In this document: positions 22,791 to 31,729 of the stretch, one piece after another | Numbering within the stretch: the stretch's first letter is position 1 | Layout: every line of letters begins with the position of its first letter | Assembly: GCA_041530395.1 (NCBI GenBank) | Contig: CP136945.1 | Location: forward strand, 62,001 to 126,000 | DNA: 64,000 bases | DNA from: Thermosynechococcaceae cyanobacterium Okahandja | GTDB taxonomy: Bacteria; Cyanobacteriota; Cyanobacteriia; Thermosynechococcales; Thermosynechococcaceae | Direction of reading: 5' to 3' | The notes under the pieces: model-generated | The model's database searches: none | What the model saw: only the letters and a program-made list of their open reading frames with translations | What the model was told of the DNA's origin: nothing | Translations under genes and position numbers: made by a program

Positions 22791-22825
22791 CTCCTGCCTT
22801 AACGCTGGGGGGGTAGCATTCGCCG

Positions 22826-23785
22826 CTAAGTAAGACAGGCGGTAAACCCTTGGCGCAACTGCTCGGCATTGAGGTTACGGCCAATAAAAACCAATTCGTT
22901 TCGCCAATGCTCAACCGGACGATCAAGAGGACGGCCATCAAACAGCATATGTACCCCCTGAAACACAAAGGGAGTCTGTTGCCCCGCAAGATGCAAAATC
23001 CCTTTCATGCGGAAAATATCGGAGCCTTGGGTTTGTAACAATTGGCTCAGCCATGCCTGAAAAGCCGCACCATCCAGCTTGCCTGTGGCCACAATAGCCA
23101 CCGAGCCAACAGTTTCATCGTGTTCGTGGTGGTCTTCACTTAAAAAATCGGGATCAAGCGCTACGGCTCGCTCCAGATCAAAGCCGCCCACATTCAGAAT
23201 ATGCTCCATGGGCACGGCAGCGTGCTGCGTGAAATGTACCCTTGCCAAGGGGTTCATTGTCCCAATGCGATCAGCAAGGGCTTGAAGTTCGTCTGCCCCC
23301 ACCAAATCCGTCTTATTCAGGAGAATGACATCGGCAAAGGCAATCTGCTCTTGGGCTTCTGCTGCGTCCCAGTGGAGTTGAATGTGCTTCGCATCAACAA
23401 CGGTAACGACTGCATCAAGGTGGGTTTGCTGGCGAATATCCTCATCCATAAAAAAGGTTTGAATCACAGGAGCCGGATCCGCTAGCCCCGTCGTTTCAAT
23501 CACCAAGTGGTCAAATTTATGGCGGCGCTTCATGAGATTGCCAATGATGCGGATGAGATCACCCCGCACCGTACAGCAAATACAGCCGTTATTCATTTCA
23601 AAAATTTCTTCATCGGTATTGACCACCAATTGATGATCAATACCCACCTCGCCAAACTCATTCACAATTACCGCGACTTTTTTGCCGTGCTCGTAGGTCA
23701 AAATCCGGTTTAGAAGAGTGGTTTTGCCAGCCCCAAGGTATCCTGTTAGAACGGTAACAGGAATTGTGCCATTGCTACTTGTCAT
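22826..23785 (-). CDS. COG0523 (CobW/YjiA/ZNG1-like) metallochaperone GTPase
   Basis: 319-aa G3E GTPase. Walker [10 protein letters not shown] is at 15-23, the metal-binding CICC motif (Cys68, Cys70, Cys71) at 68-71, guanine-specificity NKTD further on, and a CobW C-terminal domain at the end. A short His/Asp/Glu run (EDHHEHDE) in the linker is typical of zinc-handling members. The ATG at 23785 gives the family start [23 protein letters not shown]; 25 in-frame upstream codons look non-coding. Function is likely Zn2+ (or Co/Fe) insertion; no Zur box was recognised upstream and no cobalamin genes adjoin. Confidence 0.88.
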   Translation of the reverse strand: MTSSNGTIPVTVLTGYLGAGKTTLLNRILTYEHGKKVAVIVNEFGEVGIDHQLVVNTDEEIFEMNNGCICCTVRGDLIRIIGNLMKRRHKFDHLVIETTGLADPAPVIQTFFMDEDIRQQTHLDAVVTVVDAKHIQLHWDAAEAQEQIAFADVILLNKTDLVGADELQALADRIGTMNPLARVHFTQHAAVPMEHILNVGGFDLERAVALDPDFLSEDHHEHDETVGSVAIVATGKLDGAAFQAWLSQLLQTQGSDIFRMKGILHLAGQQTPFVFQGVHMLFDGRPLDRPVEHWRNELVFIGRNLNAEQLRQGFTACLT

Positions 23786-23976
23786 GGTTAATCTCGATAC
23801 AGTGCTGTGAGCCAACCGCTTGCTTTCAGCCAATTTTATCGTTTTTGCCCACCAGCACAAGACGCAACTAGCAAAAGCCGTGCTGCCACAACCGTCGCAA
23901 GGCTGTGACCATCTTGACCAAGACCACTAAGAGTAATTTGCAATCAACGGCATCGAGAATCAATGTATCCGCTTGT

Positions 23977-24621
23977 CTAGATAGTGGCTTGCTGCGCCGC
24001 CTGTGCGGTTGTCGGGGCACCTACGGGCACCCGCACCATTTGACCAAATTGCTCCAGAATAACGGCAGGGACAGCGTCATAGGCATCAATTGAGCGCACT
24101 AGCACCGTACCGGCAATGGTGTCTCCCACTTGCACTGTACGGGTCACATTTTCTTTAGGAGAGCGAATAACTGCCTGCAGGCGACCATTGATGGCGGCCA
24201 CACCAAACACTTTTACGGCCTGCGCATCTACTGGCGGTGGGGGCGGCGGAGGTGGCGGGGGGAGTGCCGTAGAGCCACCCGCGGTACCATTCCCATTAGC
24301 TCCATTCCCGTTGGCTGCGCCATTGCCATTGGTATTGCCGGTGCCGGGGGCAGGTATCGGCTCAAATGGATTAGAACGACCCGTATCTGACAGCCCCGCC
24401 ACATATTCTTTGGGGTTTGTGGGGGGGGTTAGCGTAGCAATTGCTGAGACGGATTCAACTGGAGCGGCTTCAGGAGGAGCTTCGGCACCAGCTACCGGCT
24501 GTTGCTGTTCGGACGGGGGTTCAACAACTTCGCTCTCGCTGACAAAAAGGCCGCAACCGCTCATGACGACGGCAACAAAGCCAGTCACGATCGCGGTGGC
24601 AATGGGACGCTGTTCTGACAT
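23977..24621 (-). CDS. Putative lipoprotein with PilP/GspC-like C-terminal domain
   Basis: 214-aa exported protein. A hydrophobic signal segment ends in MSGC (Cys23), an acceptable lipobox. Residues 24-85 are acidic/Pro-rich; then comes GRSNPFEPIP (about 81-90), an Asn/Gly repeat (NGNGAANGNGANGNG), ten consecutive Pro (121-130) and a compact domain (135-201) with INGRLQAVIRSP and VQVGDTIAGTVLV. The NPF..P motif followed by a small beta domain resembles PilP of type IV pilus machines and GspC homology regions. That is inference; no pilMNOQ genes adjoin, though a minor pilin operon lies 20 kb away. Confidence 0.65.
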   Translation of the reverse strand: MSEQRPIATAIVTGFVAVVMSGCGLFVSESEVVEPPSEQQQPVAGAEAPPEAAPVESVSAIATLTPPTNPKEYVAGLSDTGRSNPFEPIPAPGTGNTNGNGAANGNGANGNGTAGGSTALPPPPPPPPPPVDAQAVKVFGVAAINGRLQAVIRSPKENVTRTVQVGDTIAGTVLVRSIDAYDAVPAVILEQFGQMVRVPVGAPTTAQAAQQATI

Positions 24622-24785
24622 TGGTGCCTCACCCCTCTAAATGACTCTAAATGAATTGCCTAAGGTTGGGTATAGCCTCTTGCTGGCTACTATAAAACTT
24701 ACCGCGGCAGGCGATCGCCTATGCAGAGGCAGTTAGCAAAGTGTCCTGTCGTAAGCCTAGCAAACACAAGGAGGCCGCCGGAGCG

Positions 24786-25079
24786 TTAGCCACGATTAGC
24801 AAAGGCAAACACATGGGCACAAACATGAGCAATTATGGCCGCCTCTAGGCCATAGCGCCAGAATAGGTAACCAGCAATGAGGCCAAACAGCGCATTGCCG
24901 ATAATGATGTAGGCCGCCACATCTACCGACAGCGTCGCCAATAACTGGCCTACTGAGGGCAAGTGCAACATCCCAAAGACCAATGCACTGATGGCGATCG
25001 CCCCCCACATCACCGCGGGGGATGGCTGCTGCCGATCTCTGCCTAGAACCCTCTGGCCTGCCCAAGCCACTGCTGTCAT
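24786..25079 (-). pseudogene. C-terminal fragment of a CPBP intramembrane protease
   Basis: A 97-aa frame with FGMLHLP and GLIAGYLFWRYGLEAAIIAHVCAHV, the second and third motifs (His-bearing helices) of CPBP/CAAX-type proteases. The first motif, EExxxR, is absent, and no frame upstream (25080-25213) supplies it. So this is probably a decayed remnant rather than an active enzyme; an intact CPBP gene is at 26606-27202. It converges on nothing and stands beside the rpmB promoter region. Confidence 0.6.
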
Positions 25080-25213
25080 TAAATCCTGAGATCCTGAGTA
25101 GGCGATCGCCTTGGAACTCTTGTGGAGGGGGGTGGAGATAATTCTGCGCTTGTGTTACACTAGTAAACTTGGTTATGTAAGTAGCTAGTGATTGCCTTGC
25201 AAGGGAAAGATTT

Positions 25214-25450
25214 ATGAGCCGCGTGTGCCAACTGACCGGAAAAAAAGCCAATAACGCCTACGCCATTTCCCACTCCCATCGGCGGACAAAGAAACTGCAA
25301 GAAGTGAACCTGCAATGGAAGCGGGTATGGTGGCCGGAGGGGAAACGGTGGGTGCGGCTGCGCCTTTCGACGAAAGCTATTAAAACCCTTGAACGCAAAG
25401 GTTTGGCAGCTTTTGCCAAGGAAGCGGGGTTGAACCTGAATAAGCTGTAA
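25214..25450 (+). CDS. rpmB: 50S ribosomal protein L28
   Basis: 78-aa large-subunit protein: [26 protein letters not shown].. with [24 protein letters not shown] and a basic tail. Length and motifs are those of bacterial/plastid L28. A ribosome-binding site (GGGAAAG) lies upstream of ATG 25214. It is followed by a hairpin and then trmB. Confidence 0.96.
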   Translation: MSRVCQLTGKKANNAYAISHSHRRTKKLQEVNLQWKRVWWPEGKRWVRLRLSTKAIKTLERKGLAAFAKEAGLNLNKL

Positions 25451-25463
25451 GGCTTGACATCCT

Positions 25464-25483
25464 CCCCTCCTTAAGGGAAGGGG
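25464..25483. repeat. Hairpin between rpmB and trmB, possible IS200/IS605 end relic
   Basis: CCCCTCCTTAAGGGAAGGGG can fold (outer CCCCT/AGGGG, inner CCTT/AAGG) and is preceded by CTTGACATCCT. This type of string is familiar from ends of IS200/IS605 (tnpB) elements in cyanobacteria. No U-run follows, so a simple terminator is doubtful. trmB's GGAGG lies 6 bases beyond. Confidence 0.45.
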
Positions 25484-25499
25484 TCTGCCGGAGGTCTTG

Positions 25500-26162
25500 A
25501 TGAGCCATCGCGCCACGGGTGTGCGCTTACGCCAACACGTCAATCCCCTGAGTCGTACCTTTCAGCGGGAGATTACGGTACCAGAGTGGTCAAGTATTTA
25601 CGCCAATCCTGCCCAGCCACTCCATCTTGATATTGGATCGGCGCGGGGTTCCTTTTTGCTGCAAATGGCGGCGCTCTACCCTGAGCAAAATTTTCTTGGC
25701 CTTGAAATTCGCTACCCGCTGGTGGTGGCAGCCAATGAACGGCGCGATCGCCATCGGTTGTCGAACCTGCACTACCTTTGGGCAAATGCCAACGTTCACC
25801 TTGGGGCACTTTTAGAGAACTTGCCCCTCCAGACGGTAAGTATTCAATTTCCGGATCCGTGGTTTAAGCGGCGGCATCACAAGCGGCGGGTGGTCACCCC
25901 CGAGCTAGTCGATACCCTTGCGCGCCAATTACGCCCCCATGGCCGGGTGGTGCTCCAGTCTGATGTGCGAGAGGTTGCTGTGGCCATGGTGGCACAGTTC
26001 CGTGCTCATCCAGCCTTTGCCGCATCCCCTGCTGACTGGTTAAGCGAAAGTCCATGGCCAGTGGCCACCGAGCGGGAGGAGTACGTTTTAGCTCAAGGAT
26101 TGCCCGTTTATCGTTGGCAAGGGCAAGTGTTTCCAAAGAATGCCGTGATACCGTCAAAATGA
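25500..26162 (+). CDS. trmB: tRNA (guanine-N7-)-methyltransferase
   Basis: 220-aa SAM-dependent enzyme making m7G46 in tRNA. The SAM site is LDIGSARGSFLLQMA (about 44-58) and the catalytic/tRNA-binding motif QFPDPWFKRRHHKRRVV is intact. ATG 25500 is chosen; GGAGG (25490-25494) precedes it, and an in-frame TTG at 25497 is too close. It follows rpmB at 49 bases, giving a translation-related pair. Confidence 0.93.
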   Translation: MSHRATGVRLRQHVNPLSRTFQREITVPEWSSIYANPAQPLHLDIGSARGSFLLQMAALYPEQNFLGLEIRYPLVVAANERRDRHRLSNLHYLWANANVHLGALLENLPLQTVSIQFPDPWFKRRHHKRRVVTPELVDTLARQLRPHGRVVLQSDVREVAVAMVAQFRAHPAFAASPADWLSESPWPVATEREEYVLAQGLPVYRWQGQVFPKNAVIPSK

Positions 26163-26191
26163 TAGGGTCTTAGTTTTCGCTGACATTTGCC

Positions 26192-26229
26192 CCCCCTAGC
26201 AGCACCGCCAGCGATCGCCAACTAGGGGG
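26192..26229. repeat. Inverted repeat between trmB and ferredoxin gene
   Basis: CCCCCTAG (26192-26199) and CTAGGGGG (26222-26229) are a perfect 8-base inverted repeat around a 22-base loop that contains GCGATCGC. There is no T-run after it. It may be a weak terminator for trmB or a leader structure of the ferredoxin mRNA. Confidence 0.5.
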
Positions 26230-26270
26230 ATAATAGGGGGGATGTCGCGTATCAACTGCAACTATTGGTA

Positions 26271-26597
26271 ATGACCCAAACCTTCCACGTTGAACTTTTG
26301 CACCAAGGCCAAACCTACCACTTCACAGCAGCCGCCGATAAACCGATTTTACGCTCGGCCACCGCGGCGGGGATTGATCTACCGAGTTCCTGTAATGCAG
26401 GGGTCTGCACTACCTGTGCGGCTCAAATTCAGGCGGGTACCGTTGATCACGGAGATGCCATGGGTCTTAGCCCAGAACTACGGGAAAAAGGCTATGTGCT
26501 GCTGTGTGTAGCTCGCCCCTGCTCCGATCTGAAACTCATTTCGGAAAAAGAGGAAGAGGTGTATAACCTCCAGTTTGGTCAGTTCCAAAAATCGTAG
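26271..26597 (+). CDS. [2Fe-2S] plant-type ferredoxin
   Basis: 108-aa soluble ferredoxin. Cluster ligands Cys41, Cys46, Cys49 and Cys79 follow the C-x4-C-x2-C-x29-C pattern. It differs from the main photosynthetic PetF by a more basic N-terminus and a C-terminal extension (EKEEEVYNLQFGQFQKS), as seen in minor cyanobacterial ferredoxins. The ATG at 26271 is taken because upstream in-frame codons look non-coding. Partner unknown. The CPBP gene begins 8 bases downstream of its stop. Confidence 0.92.
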   Translation: MTQTFHVELLHQGQTYHFTAAADKPILRSATAAGIDLPSSCNAGVCTTCAAQIQAGTVDHGDAMGLSPELREKGYVLLCVARPCSDLKLISEKEEEVYNLQFGQFQKS

Positions 26598-26605
26598 CCG
26601 CTGCC

Positions 26606-27202
26606 ATGGATGAGTCGCCTGCCCCTGATTTTAACCCCCTCAGCCGCACCCAAGTGCTCGTGGCAATGGGGCTGACGGCTATTTTGTGGCTGATCTTGGC
26701 TCGTATTTGGCTATTTACCCCCTTTGCCGGGGGCTTGCTGCCGTTACGGTGGGATGGCGTTGCCTTTGCCGTTGGCTTGGGGGTGTGCTGTGGCATTATT
26801 GGGCTGAGTGGTCTGCTTTACACCCTTTGGCCTGCCTATCGTCGTGCCTCGGATACCTACCTCACTCTTGTTCTGACACCGTTGACGTGGCCCGACTTGC
26901 TCTGGATTGGCCTTTTACCCGGCCTGAGTGAAGAATTGCTGTTTCGTGGTGTGTTGCTGCCTAGCTTGGGGCTGAACTGGGCAGGCATTGTTGGCACATC
27001 GGTGTGTTTTGGCATTCTGCACGCGGGCGCGCGGGATCACTGGCCCTACGCCCTATGGGCAACGATTGTGGGGGGCTTTTTTGCCTATAGTGCCGTGGCC
27101 ACCCACAATTTACTCTTGCCGATTGTGGCTCACACCTGTACCAATTGGTTGGCCGCCAGCCTCTGGAAAGCGCAACATCGCGTCTCTGGCACCCCCACTT
27201 AA
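26606..27202 (+). CDS. CPBP intramembrane metalloprotease (CAAX-like)
   Basis: 198-aa membrane protein with the full CPBP motif set: [10 protein letters not shown] (Glu109, Glu110, Arg114), His139 in GILHAG, and His176/Asn180 in AHTCTNW. Five to six helices are predicted, the first at about 16-37. Such proteins process membrane substrates or prenylated peptides; in cyanobacteria their targets are mostly unknown. It is immediately downstream of the ferredoxin gene, so probably cotranscribed. A truncated homolog lies at 24786-25079. Confidence 0.88.
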   Translation: MDESPAPDFNPLSRTQVLVAMGLTAILWLILARIWLFTPFAGGLLPLRWDGVAFAVGLGVCCGIIGLSGLLYTLWPAYRRASDTYLTLVLTPLTWPDLLWIGLLPGLSEELLFRGVLLPSLGLNWAGIVGTSVCFGILHAGARDHWPYALWATIVGGFFAYSAVATHNLLLPIVAHTCTNWLAASLWKAQHRVSGTPT

Positions 27203-27255
27203 GCGTTGCGCCCCTGTGGTATGGTGCTTTTTGGAAAATTCATCGGAGTCAGTGC

Positions 27256-27963
27256 ATGAGTCAAGAGGCTATTCAGCAAATGAAGCAGGCGGTGGCCAAA
27301 GCGGCGGCCGATCGCGTCGAGTCGGGTATGGTGGTGGGCTTGGGAACTGGCTCAACCACAGCCTTTGTGATTGAATTTTTGGGCGATCGCCTGCGCAAGG
27401 GAGACCTCAGCGACATTCGGGGGGTGCCCACCTCGTTTCAAGCCTCGGTACTGGCTAAACAGCACGGTATTCCCTTAGTGACCCTCGATGACATTACAAA
27501 AATTGACATTGCCATTGACGGTGCCGATGAAGTGGATCCCGCCAAAAACCTGATTAAAGGGGGCGGCGCAGCCCATACCCGCGAGAAAATTGTCGATTCC
27601 CTCGCCGATCAATTCTTGGTGGTGGTCGATAGCAGCAAGCTGGTGGAGCGGCTCGGTTCCACATTTCCCGTGCCGGTTGAGGTCTTGCCCCTTGCCCTAA
27701 GTCCAGTGAGCCGTGCCCTAACCGCCTTAGGGGGCATACCGGAGTTGCGCATGGGGGTGAAAAAAGATGGGCCTGTGATTACCGACCAAGGCAACCTTGT
27801 GCTCGATGTTAAATTTGCTGCGATAGAGGATGCGGCTGCCCTCGAAAAAACCATTAACAACATCCCCGGTGTGGTTGAAAATGGGCTGTTTGTCAATCTG
27901 GCGGATGTTATCTTGGTGGGAGAATTGGTGGCGGGGCAACCCCAAGTGCGGGAAGTGGTCTAA
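27256..27963 (+). CDS. rpiA: Ribose-5-phosphate isomerase A
   Basis: 235-aa enzyme interconverting ribulose 5-phosphate and ribose 5-phosphate in the Calvin-Benson and pentose phosphate cycles. Motifs [10 protein letters not shown] (substrate phosphate), DGADEVDP and [12 protein letters not shown] with the catalytic Glu/Lys residues are present. ATG 27256 follows GGAG (27245-27248); a much longer in-frame extension upstream is the shadow of the CPBP gene. dnaG follows 42 bases after the stop. Confidence 0.96.
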   Translation: MSQEAIQQMKQAVAKAAADRVESGMVVGLGTGSTTAFVIEFLGDRLRKGDLSDIRGVPTSFQASVLAKQHGIPLVTLDDITKIDIAIDGADEVDPAKNLIKGGGAAHTREKIVDSLADQFLVVVDSSKLVERLGSTFPVPVEVLPLALSPVSRALTALGGIPELRMGVKKDGPVITDQGNLVLDVKFAAIEDAAALEKTINNIPGVVENGLFVNLADVILVGELVAGQPQVREVV

Positions 27964-28005
27964 GATGACCCTACCGCCGCGGCGGATCGGCTAAGCTAAA
28001 GACCT

Positions 28006-30078
28006 ATGGATAGTCCCCGTCTCCACCCGGATACGATTGAAGCTGTACGGCAGGCGGCCAACATTGTGGATGTTGTCTCCGCCCATGTGGTTTTGCGCAA
28101 GCGGGGTCGGGAGTACGTGGGGTGCTGCCCCTTCCACGAGGAGAAAACCCCCAGCTTTACGGTTAGCCCCAGCAAGGGGTTTTATTACTGTTTTGGCTGT
28201 GGGGCGGGTGGCAATGCCATTAAGTTCCTGATGGAGCTACAAAAACGCTCCTTTGCGGATGTGGTGCTAGAGCTAGCCCAACAGCATCAGGTGCCCATCC
28301 AAACCCTAGATACGGCCCAACGGCAGGCGCTGCAAGCTCGCTTATCCCTGCAGGAACAACTCTACGAAATTCTGGCGATCGCCACCAGTTTCTATGAACA
28401 CGCCCTGCGCCAACCCACCGGTGAGGCCGCTTATACCTACCTGCGCCAGCACCGTCACCTCACGGAAGAGACCATCCAGCACTTTCGCCTTGGCTACGCG
28501 CCAGCGGGCTGGCAAGTGATCTATAGCTATCTGGTTGAGCAAAAGGGGTACCCCGCCCACTTGGTTGAGCAAGCCGGACTCATTGTGCCCCGCCGTAGCG
28601 CCGATGGTTACTACGATCGCTTTCGCGATCGGCTCATGATCCCGATTATGGACAGCCAAGGACGGGTGGTGGGCTTTGGCGGTCGCACCCTCAGTAACGA
28701 AGAGCCAAAGTACCTCAACTCTCCGGAGACGGCCATTTTTAATAAGGGGCAATTACTGTTTGGCCTAGATAAGGCCCGCCAAACCATTGCCCAAAAAGAT
28801 CAGGCGGTGGTGGTCGAGGGCTACTTTGATGTAATGGCTTTGCACCAAGCGGGTCTGACCCAAGTGGTGGCCAGTCTGGGGACGGCCCTCAGCCAAGCGC
28901 AAATTAAGCTCTTGCTGCGCTACACCGAGTCTAAGCAAATTATCCTCAACTTTGATGCCGATACCGCCGGCCAACGCGCCACCGATCGCGCCATTGGCGA
29001 AGCCGCCGACCTTGCCTACCGTGGCGATGTGACGCTGCGGATTTTAACCCTGCCTGCGGGCAAAGATGCCGCCGAATTTTTAGCCGCCGCCAGTGGCGAT
29101 CGCTACCAAGCCCTCCTTGATGCCGCCCCCCTGTGGCTCGATTGGCAACTGGAAACCACCTTGGCCCGCTACGACCTGAGTCAAAGTGATCAGTTCCAGC
29201 AGGCGAACCAAGCCCTCAGCCAACTCCTCGGCAAACTGCCCAACGCCGCCTTGCGCAGCCACTATATCCATCGCTGTGCCGAGCTCCTAGGGCGCAGTGA
29301 CAGCCGTCTTATTCTCCGCCTCGAAGAATCCCTGCGGCAACAGGTGCGGGGGCAACGGTGGCAGGGGCGATCGCAAAAATGGCAACGCCCGGCAGACTAT
29401 AACCTCCGCCAAGCGGCTGAAGAACAACTGCTGCGACTGTACCTGCACCGCGGTGAGTATCGCCCCCTGATTCGCCAAACATTGCAAGCGCGGGATATTG
29501 AGTTTAGCCTCTCCCACCACCGCTGGCTGTGGCGGCAAATTCTGGCCATTGAGGAGGAACTCTGTGCGGGCTTACCCGCTCCCGATGATCCCTATACCGC
29601 AGAATGGTTACTGCACCCAACGGCAGATACCGCCACCCGCCTCACAGAAGTGGATTTGATCCGCCGCCTTTTTGATGCCATGAGCGAAGCAGATCATGCC
29701 AGTATCATTGCGCCGCTGCTGCACCTCGATGAAGTGACCGCCCTCAGTTTAGAACGGCCAGAATTGACCATCCAAGCTACGGCGGCTGCCCTCGAGCGCA
29801 TTGCCGTAGAGAAGCGTTGCCGTTACCTGTTACAGTCGTGGCAAGAAACAGTTGATCTAATTTTGAGTGAGGCCAGTGCCAGTGACACCCTCCGCCACTA
29901 CCTTGAACGTTTGTTCACCCATCCAGACACGGCGATTCAAGAGATTCCCGGTGTGGCCGCAAATCGGCTGCAAGTGCTCGAGCAACTGCGCCACGATTAT
30001 TACCAGCACCGCCGCTACCTGCAGCAACTGGATCAGGAACGCTGCCCTCCCCTCAATGCCCTCCGCAGTCTGCCCTAG
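28006..30078 (+). CDS. dnaG: DNA primase
   Basis: 690-aa bacterial primase. The N-terminal zinc-binding domain has Cys41, His44, Cys62 and Cys65 (CPFH..CFGC). The TOPRIM catalytic core shows VVVEGYFDVMALHQ and LNFDADTAGQRA. A C-terminal region with DnaB-binding-like helices (about 480-690) completes it; length is normal for cyanobacteria. It starts at ATG 28006 with no clear Shine-Dalgarno. The next gene begins 34 bases after its stop. Confidence 0.96.
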   Translation: MDSPRLHPDTIEAVRQAANIVDVVSAHVVLRKRGREYVGCCPFHEEKTPSFTVSPSKGFYYCFGCGAGGNAIKFLMELQKRSFADVVLELAQQHQVPIQTLDTAQRQALQARLSLQEQLYEILAIATSFYEHALRQPTGEAAYTYLRQHRHLTEETIQHFRLGYAPAGWQVIYSYLVEQKGYPAHLVEQAGLIVPRRSADGYYDRFRDRLMIPIMDSQGRVVGFGGRTLSNEEPKYLNSPETAIFNKGQLLFGLDKARQTIAQKDQAVVVEGYFDVMALHQAGLTQVVASLGTALSQAQIKLLLRYTESKQIILNFDADTAGQRATDRAIGEAADLAYRGDVTLRILTLPAGKDAAEFLAAASGDRYQALLDAAPLWLDWQLETTLARYDLSQSDQFQQANQALSQLLGKLPNAALRSHYIHRCAELLGRSDSRLILRLEESLRQQVRGQRWQGRSQKWQRPADYNLRQAAEEQLLRLYLHRGEYRPLIRQTLQARDIEFSLSHHRWLWRQILAIEEELCAGLPAPDDPYTAEWLLHPTADTATRLTEVDLIRRLFDAMSEADHASIIAPLLHLDEVTALSLERPELTIQATAAALERIAVEKRCRYLLQSWQETVDLILSEASASDTLRHYLERLFTHPDTAIQEIPGVAANRLQVLEQLRHDYYQHRRYLQQLDQERCPPLNALRSLP

Positions 30079-30112
30079 GGGCTAGCCAGTCTTGTCGGGA
30101 TGAGCCTGTAGG

Positions 30113-31729
30113 ATGTCAAGCGTTCTGGAAACCCTTGCCCTGATTCTGCTGTTGGGCTTCTTTGGCGGTCAATTGGTGCGGCGGTTGGGGGCACCGGCCC
30201 TCATTGGCATGATTGTGGTCGGTATCCTCCTTGGACCGGCGGTCTTTAACCTGCTCCATCCGGCGGTACTAACGGCGGCACCGGTGTTTCGGTCGGTGGC
30301 GGTGATGGTCATCCTGATGAAGGCGGGGTTGGGTCTCGATCGCCAAAAGCTGGCTCAGCAGGGTACGGTAGCCCTGCGCTTGGGGGTTCTGCCGGCTCTT
30401 GGGGAAATGGCTGTCGTTGCTCTTGTGGCCATGGGGCTCCTGGGCTTTGATGTGCGGCAGGGGTTGTTACTAGGAGCGATCGTGGCACCGGAGTCTCCCG
30501 CCGTCATTGTGCCGGGCATGTTGCGGCTCAAGAGCTTAGGCTGGGGGGTGGACAAGGGAATTAGCGATGCCATTCTCTCGGGTAGTGCCCTCTCGGATGT
30601 GCTGGTGCTGGTGCTGTTTAGTTTACTGATGGGCACTGAGCAGGCTCTGCCCTTTGGTTTGAATGCATTGCCGCCCGCGATCGCCGGGCTGTTGCAGGCA
30701 TTGCTGGAAATTGGCGGTGGTGTCATTGTGGGCTATGGGGTGGCACGGGCGCTGGTATTTCTGCTGGTGCGGCAACAATGGGCGCAGAATCGGGTGCAAA
30801 TTACCCTCGTGGCGGCGGGAATCGCCTTGGCGGCAGTGGGCCTAGCCGATCGATTGCCCCTATTTTCTGGCTATTTGGCGGTCATGGGGGCGGGTTTTTT
30901 CCTGATTGAGATGGATGCTCCCTTGGCGCGGCAGTTGCGGGGAGGCTTTGATGTGTTGTGGCAGGTGGCAGAAATTTTTCTGTTTGTGTTGTTGGGAGCC
31001 AGCGTCCAGTTAGGGGTGCTAGAGCAGTCGCTGGGGGTGGGGCTAGTGATTTTGCTGGCTGGAACCCTCATCGGCCGCGGCCTTGGCTGGTATCTTTCTA
31101 CGTTGGGCAGTAATTGGACGGCGGCAGAGCGTTTATTTTTACTGCCCGGCAATTCGGCCAAGGCAACAGTACAAGCTGCCATTGGGGCACTTCCCTTGAG
31201 TACAGGCATTGCTGGTGGTGATACCATGCTGGCGATCGCTGTCCTTTCAATCCTTGTAACCGCCCCCTTAGGAGCTTGGGCCATTCCCACCTTTGCGCCA
31301 AAACTGTTGCAGCAGGGGCATGTGGATCCCACCAAAGTATTGCTGCAACCACGGGTCGTACTGCTCGCTCCCGTAGATACCTCTAGCGTCACCCCCTACG
31401 TCCTCCAAAAAACGGCGGAACTGGCCCGCCGGGCTGATGCGGAAGTCATTGTTCTGCACGTGCAGGATGTGCCTGACCCACGGGCGGTGGCTACCATTGA
31501 ACAGCAGACTCAGCAGTACCTTGCCGATATTCGCCATCGTTTGCTCGTGACGGCGGGTCCCATTACCCAAGCCATCTTGGATACGGCGGCGCTGTACAAC
31601 GTGGCAGAAATTATTCTCGGCAAGCACGGCCACGCTGGGTTAAAACGGGTGTTGATGGGTTCAGTGTGCCAGAGTATTCTTGAGGCCTCTACCCGTCCGG
31701 TCCTGATTGTGGAGGAACCGCGCTCGTGA
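30113..31729 (+). CDS. Cation:proton antiporter with C-terminal universal stress domain
   Basis: 538-aa protein. Residues 1-400 form about 12 helices of the CPA (NhaP/Kef-type) family: GQLVRRLGAPALIGMIVVGILLGP near the start and an APESPAVIVPG motif where NhaP-type proteins carry the functional acid. Residues about 415-538 are a UspA domain: VVLLAPVDTSS.., then VAEIILGKHGHAGLKRVLMGSVCQSILEASTRPVLIVE, the G-(2x)-G-(9x)-G(S/T) nucleotide-binding pattern. The Usp tail likely senses ATP/AMP or another ligand. Its stop overlaps crcB, tying Na+/H+ (or K+/H+) exchange to fluoride export. Confidence 0.85.
   Translation: MSSVLETLALILLLGFFGGQLVRRLGAPALIGMIVVGILLGPAVFNLLHPAVLTAAPVFRSVAVMVILMKAGLGLDRQKLAQQGTVALRLGVLPALGEMAVVALVAMGLLGFDVRQGLLLGAIVAPESPAVIVPGMLRLKSLGWGVDKGISDAILSGSALSDVLVLVLFSLLMGTEQALPFGLNALPPAIAGLLQALLEIGGGVIVGYGVARALVFLLVRQQWAQNRVQITLVAAGIALAAVGLADRLPLFSGYLAVMGAGFFLIEMDAPLARQLRGGFDVLWQVAEIFLFVLLGASVQLGVLEQSLGVGLVILLAGTLIGRGLGWYLSTLGSNWTAAERLFLLPGNSAKATVQAAIGALPLSTGIAGGDTMLAIAVLSILVTAPLGAWAIPTFAPKLLQQGHVDPTKVLLQPRVVLLAPVDTSSVTPYVLQKTAELARRADAEVIVLHVQDVPDPRAVATIEQQTQQYLADIRHRLLVTAGPITQAILDTAALYNVAEIILGKHGHAGLKRVLMGSVCQSILEASTRPVLIVEEPRS

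Noticed and set aside
24116-24640. 174-aa plus-strand frame rich in Gly, Pro and Ser
   Set aside because: Antisense of the Pro/Asn-Gly-rich lipoprotein; its poly-Gly is the complement of poly-Pro codons.
25160-25543. 127-aa minus-strand frame over rpmB
   Set aside because: Antisense to a conserved ribosomal protein gene.
30079-30112. Fluoride riboswitch before the antiporter/crcB operon
   Set aside because: Only 34 bases lie between dnaG and the antiporter gene and the crcB-motif is not present.
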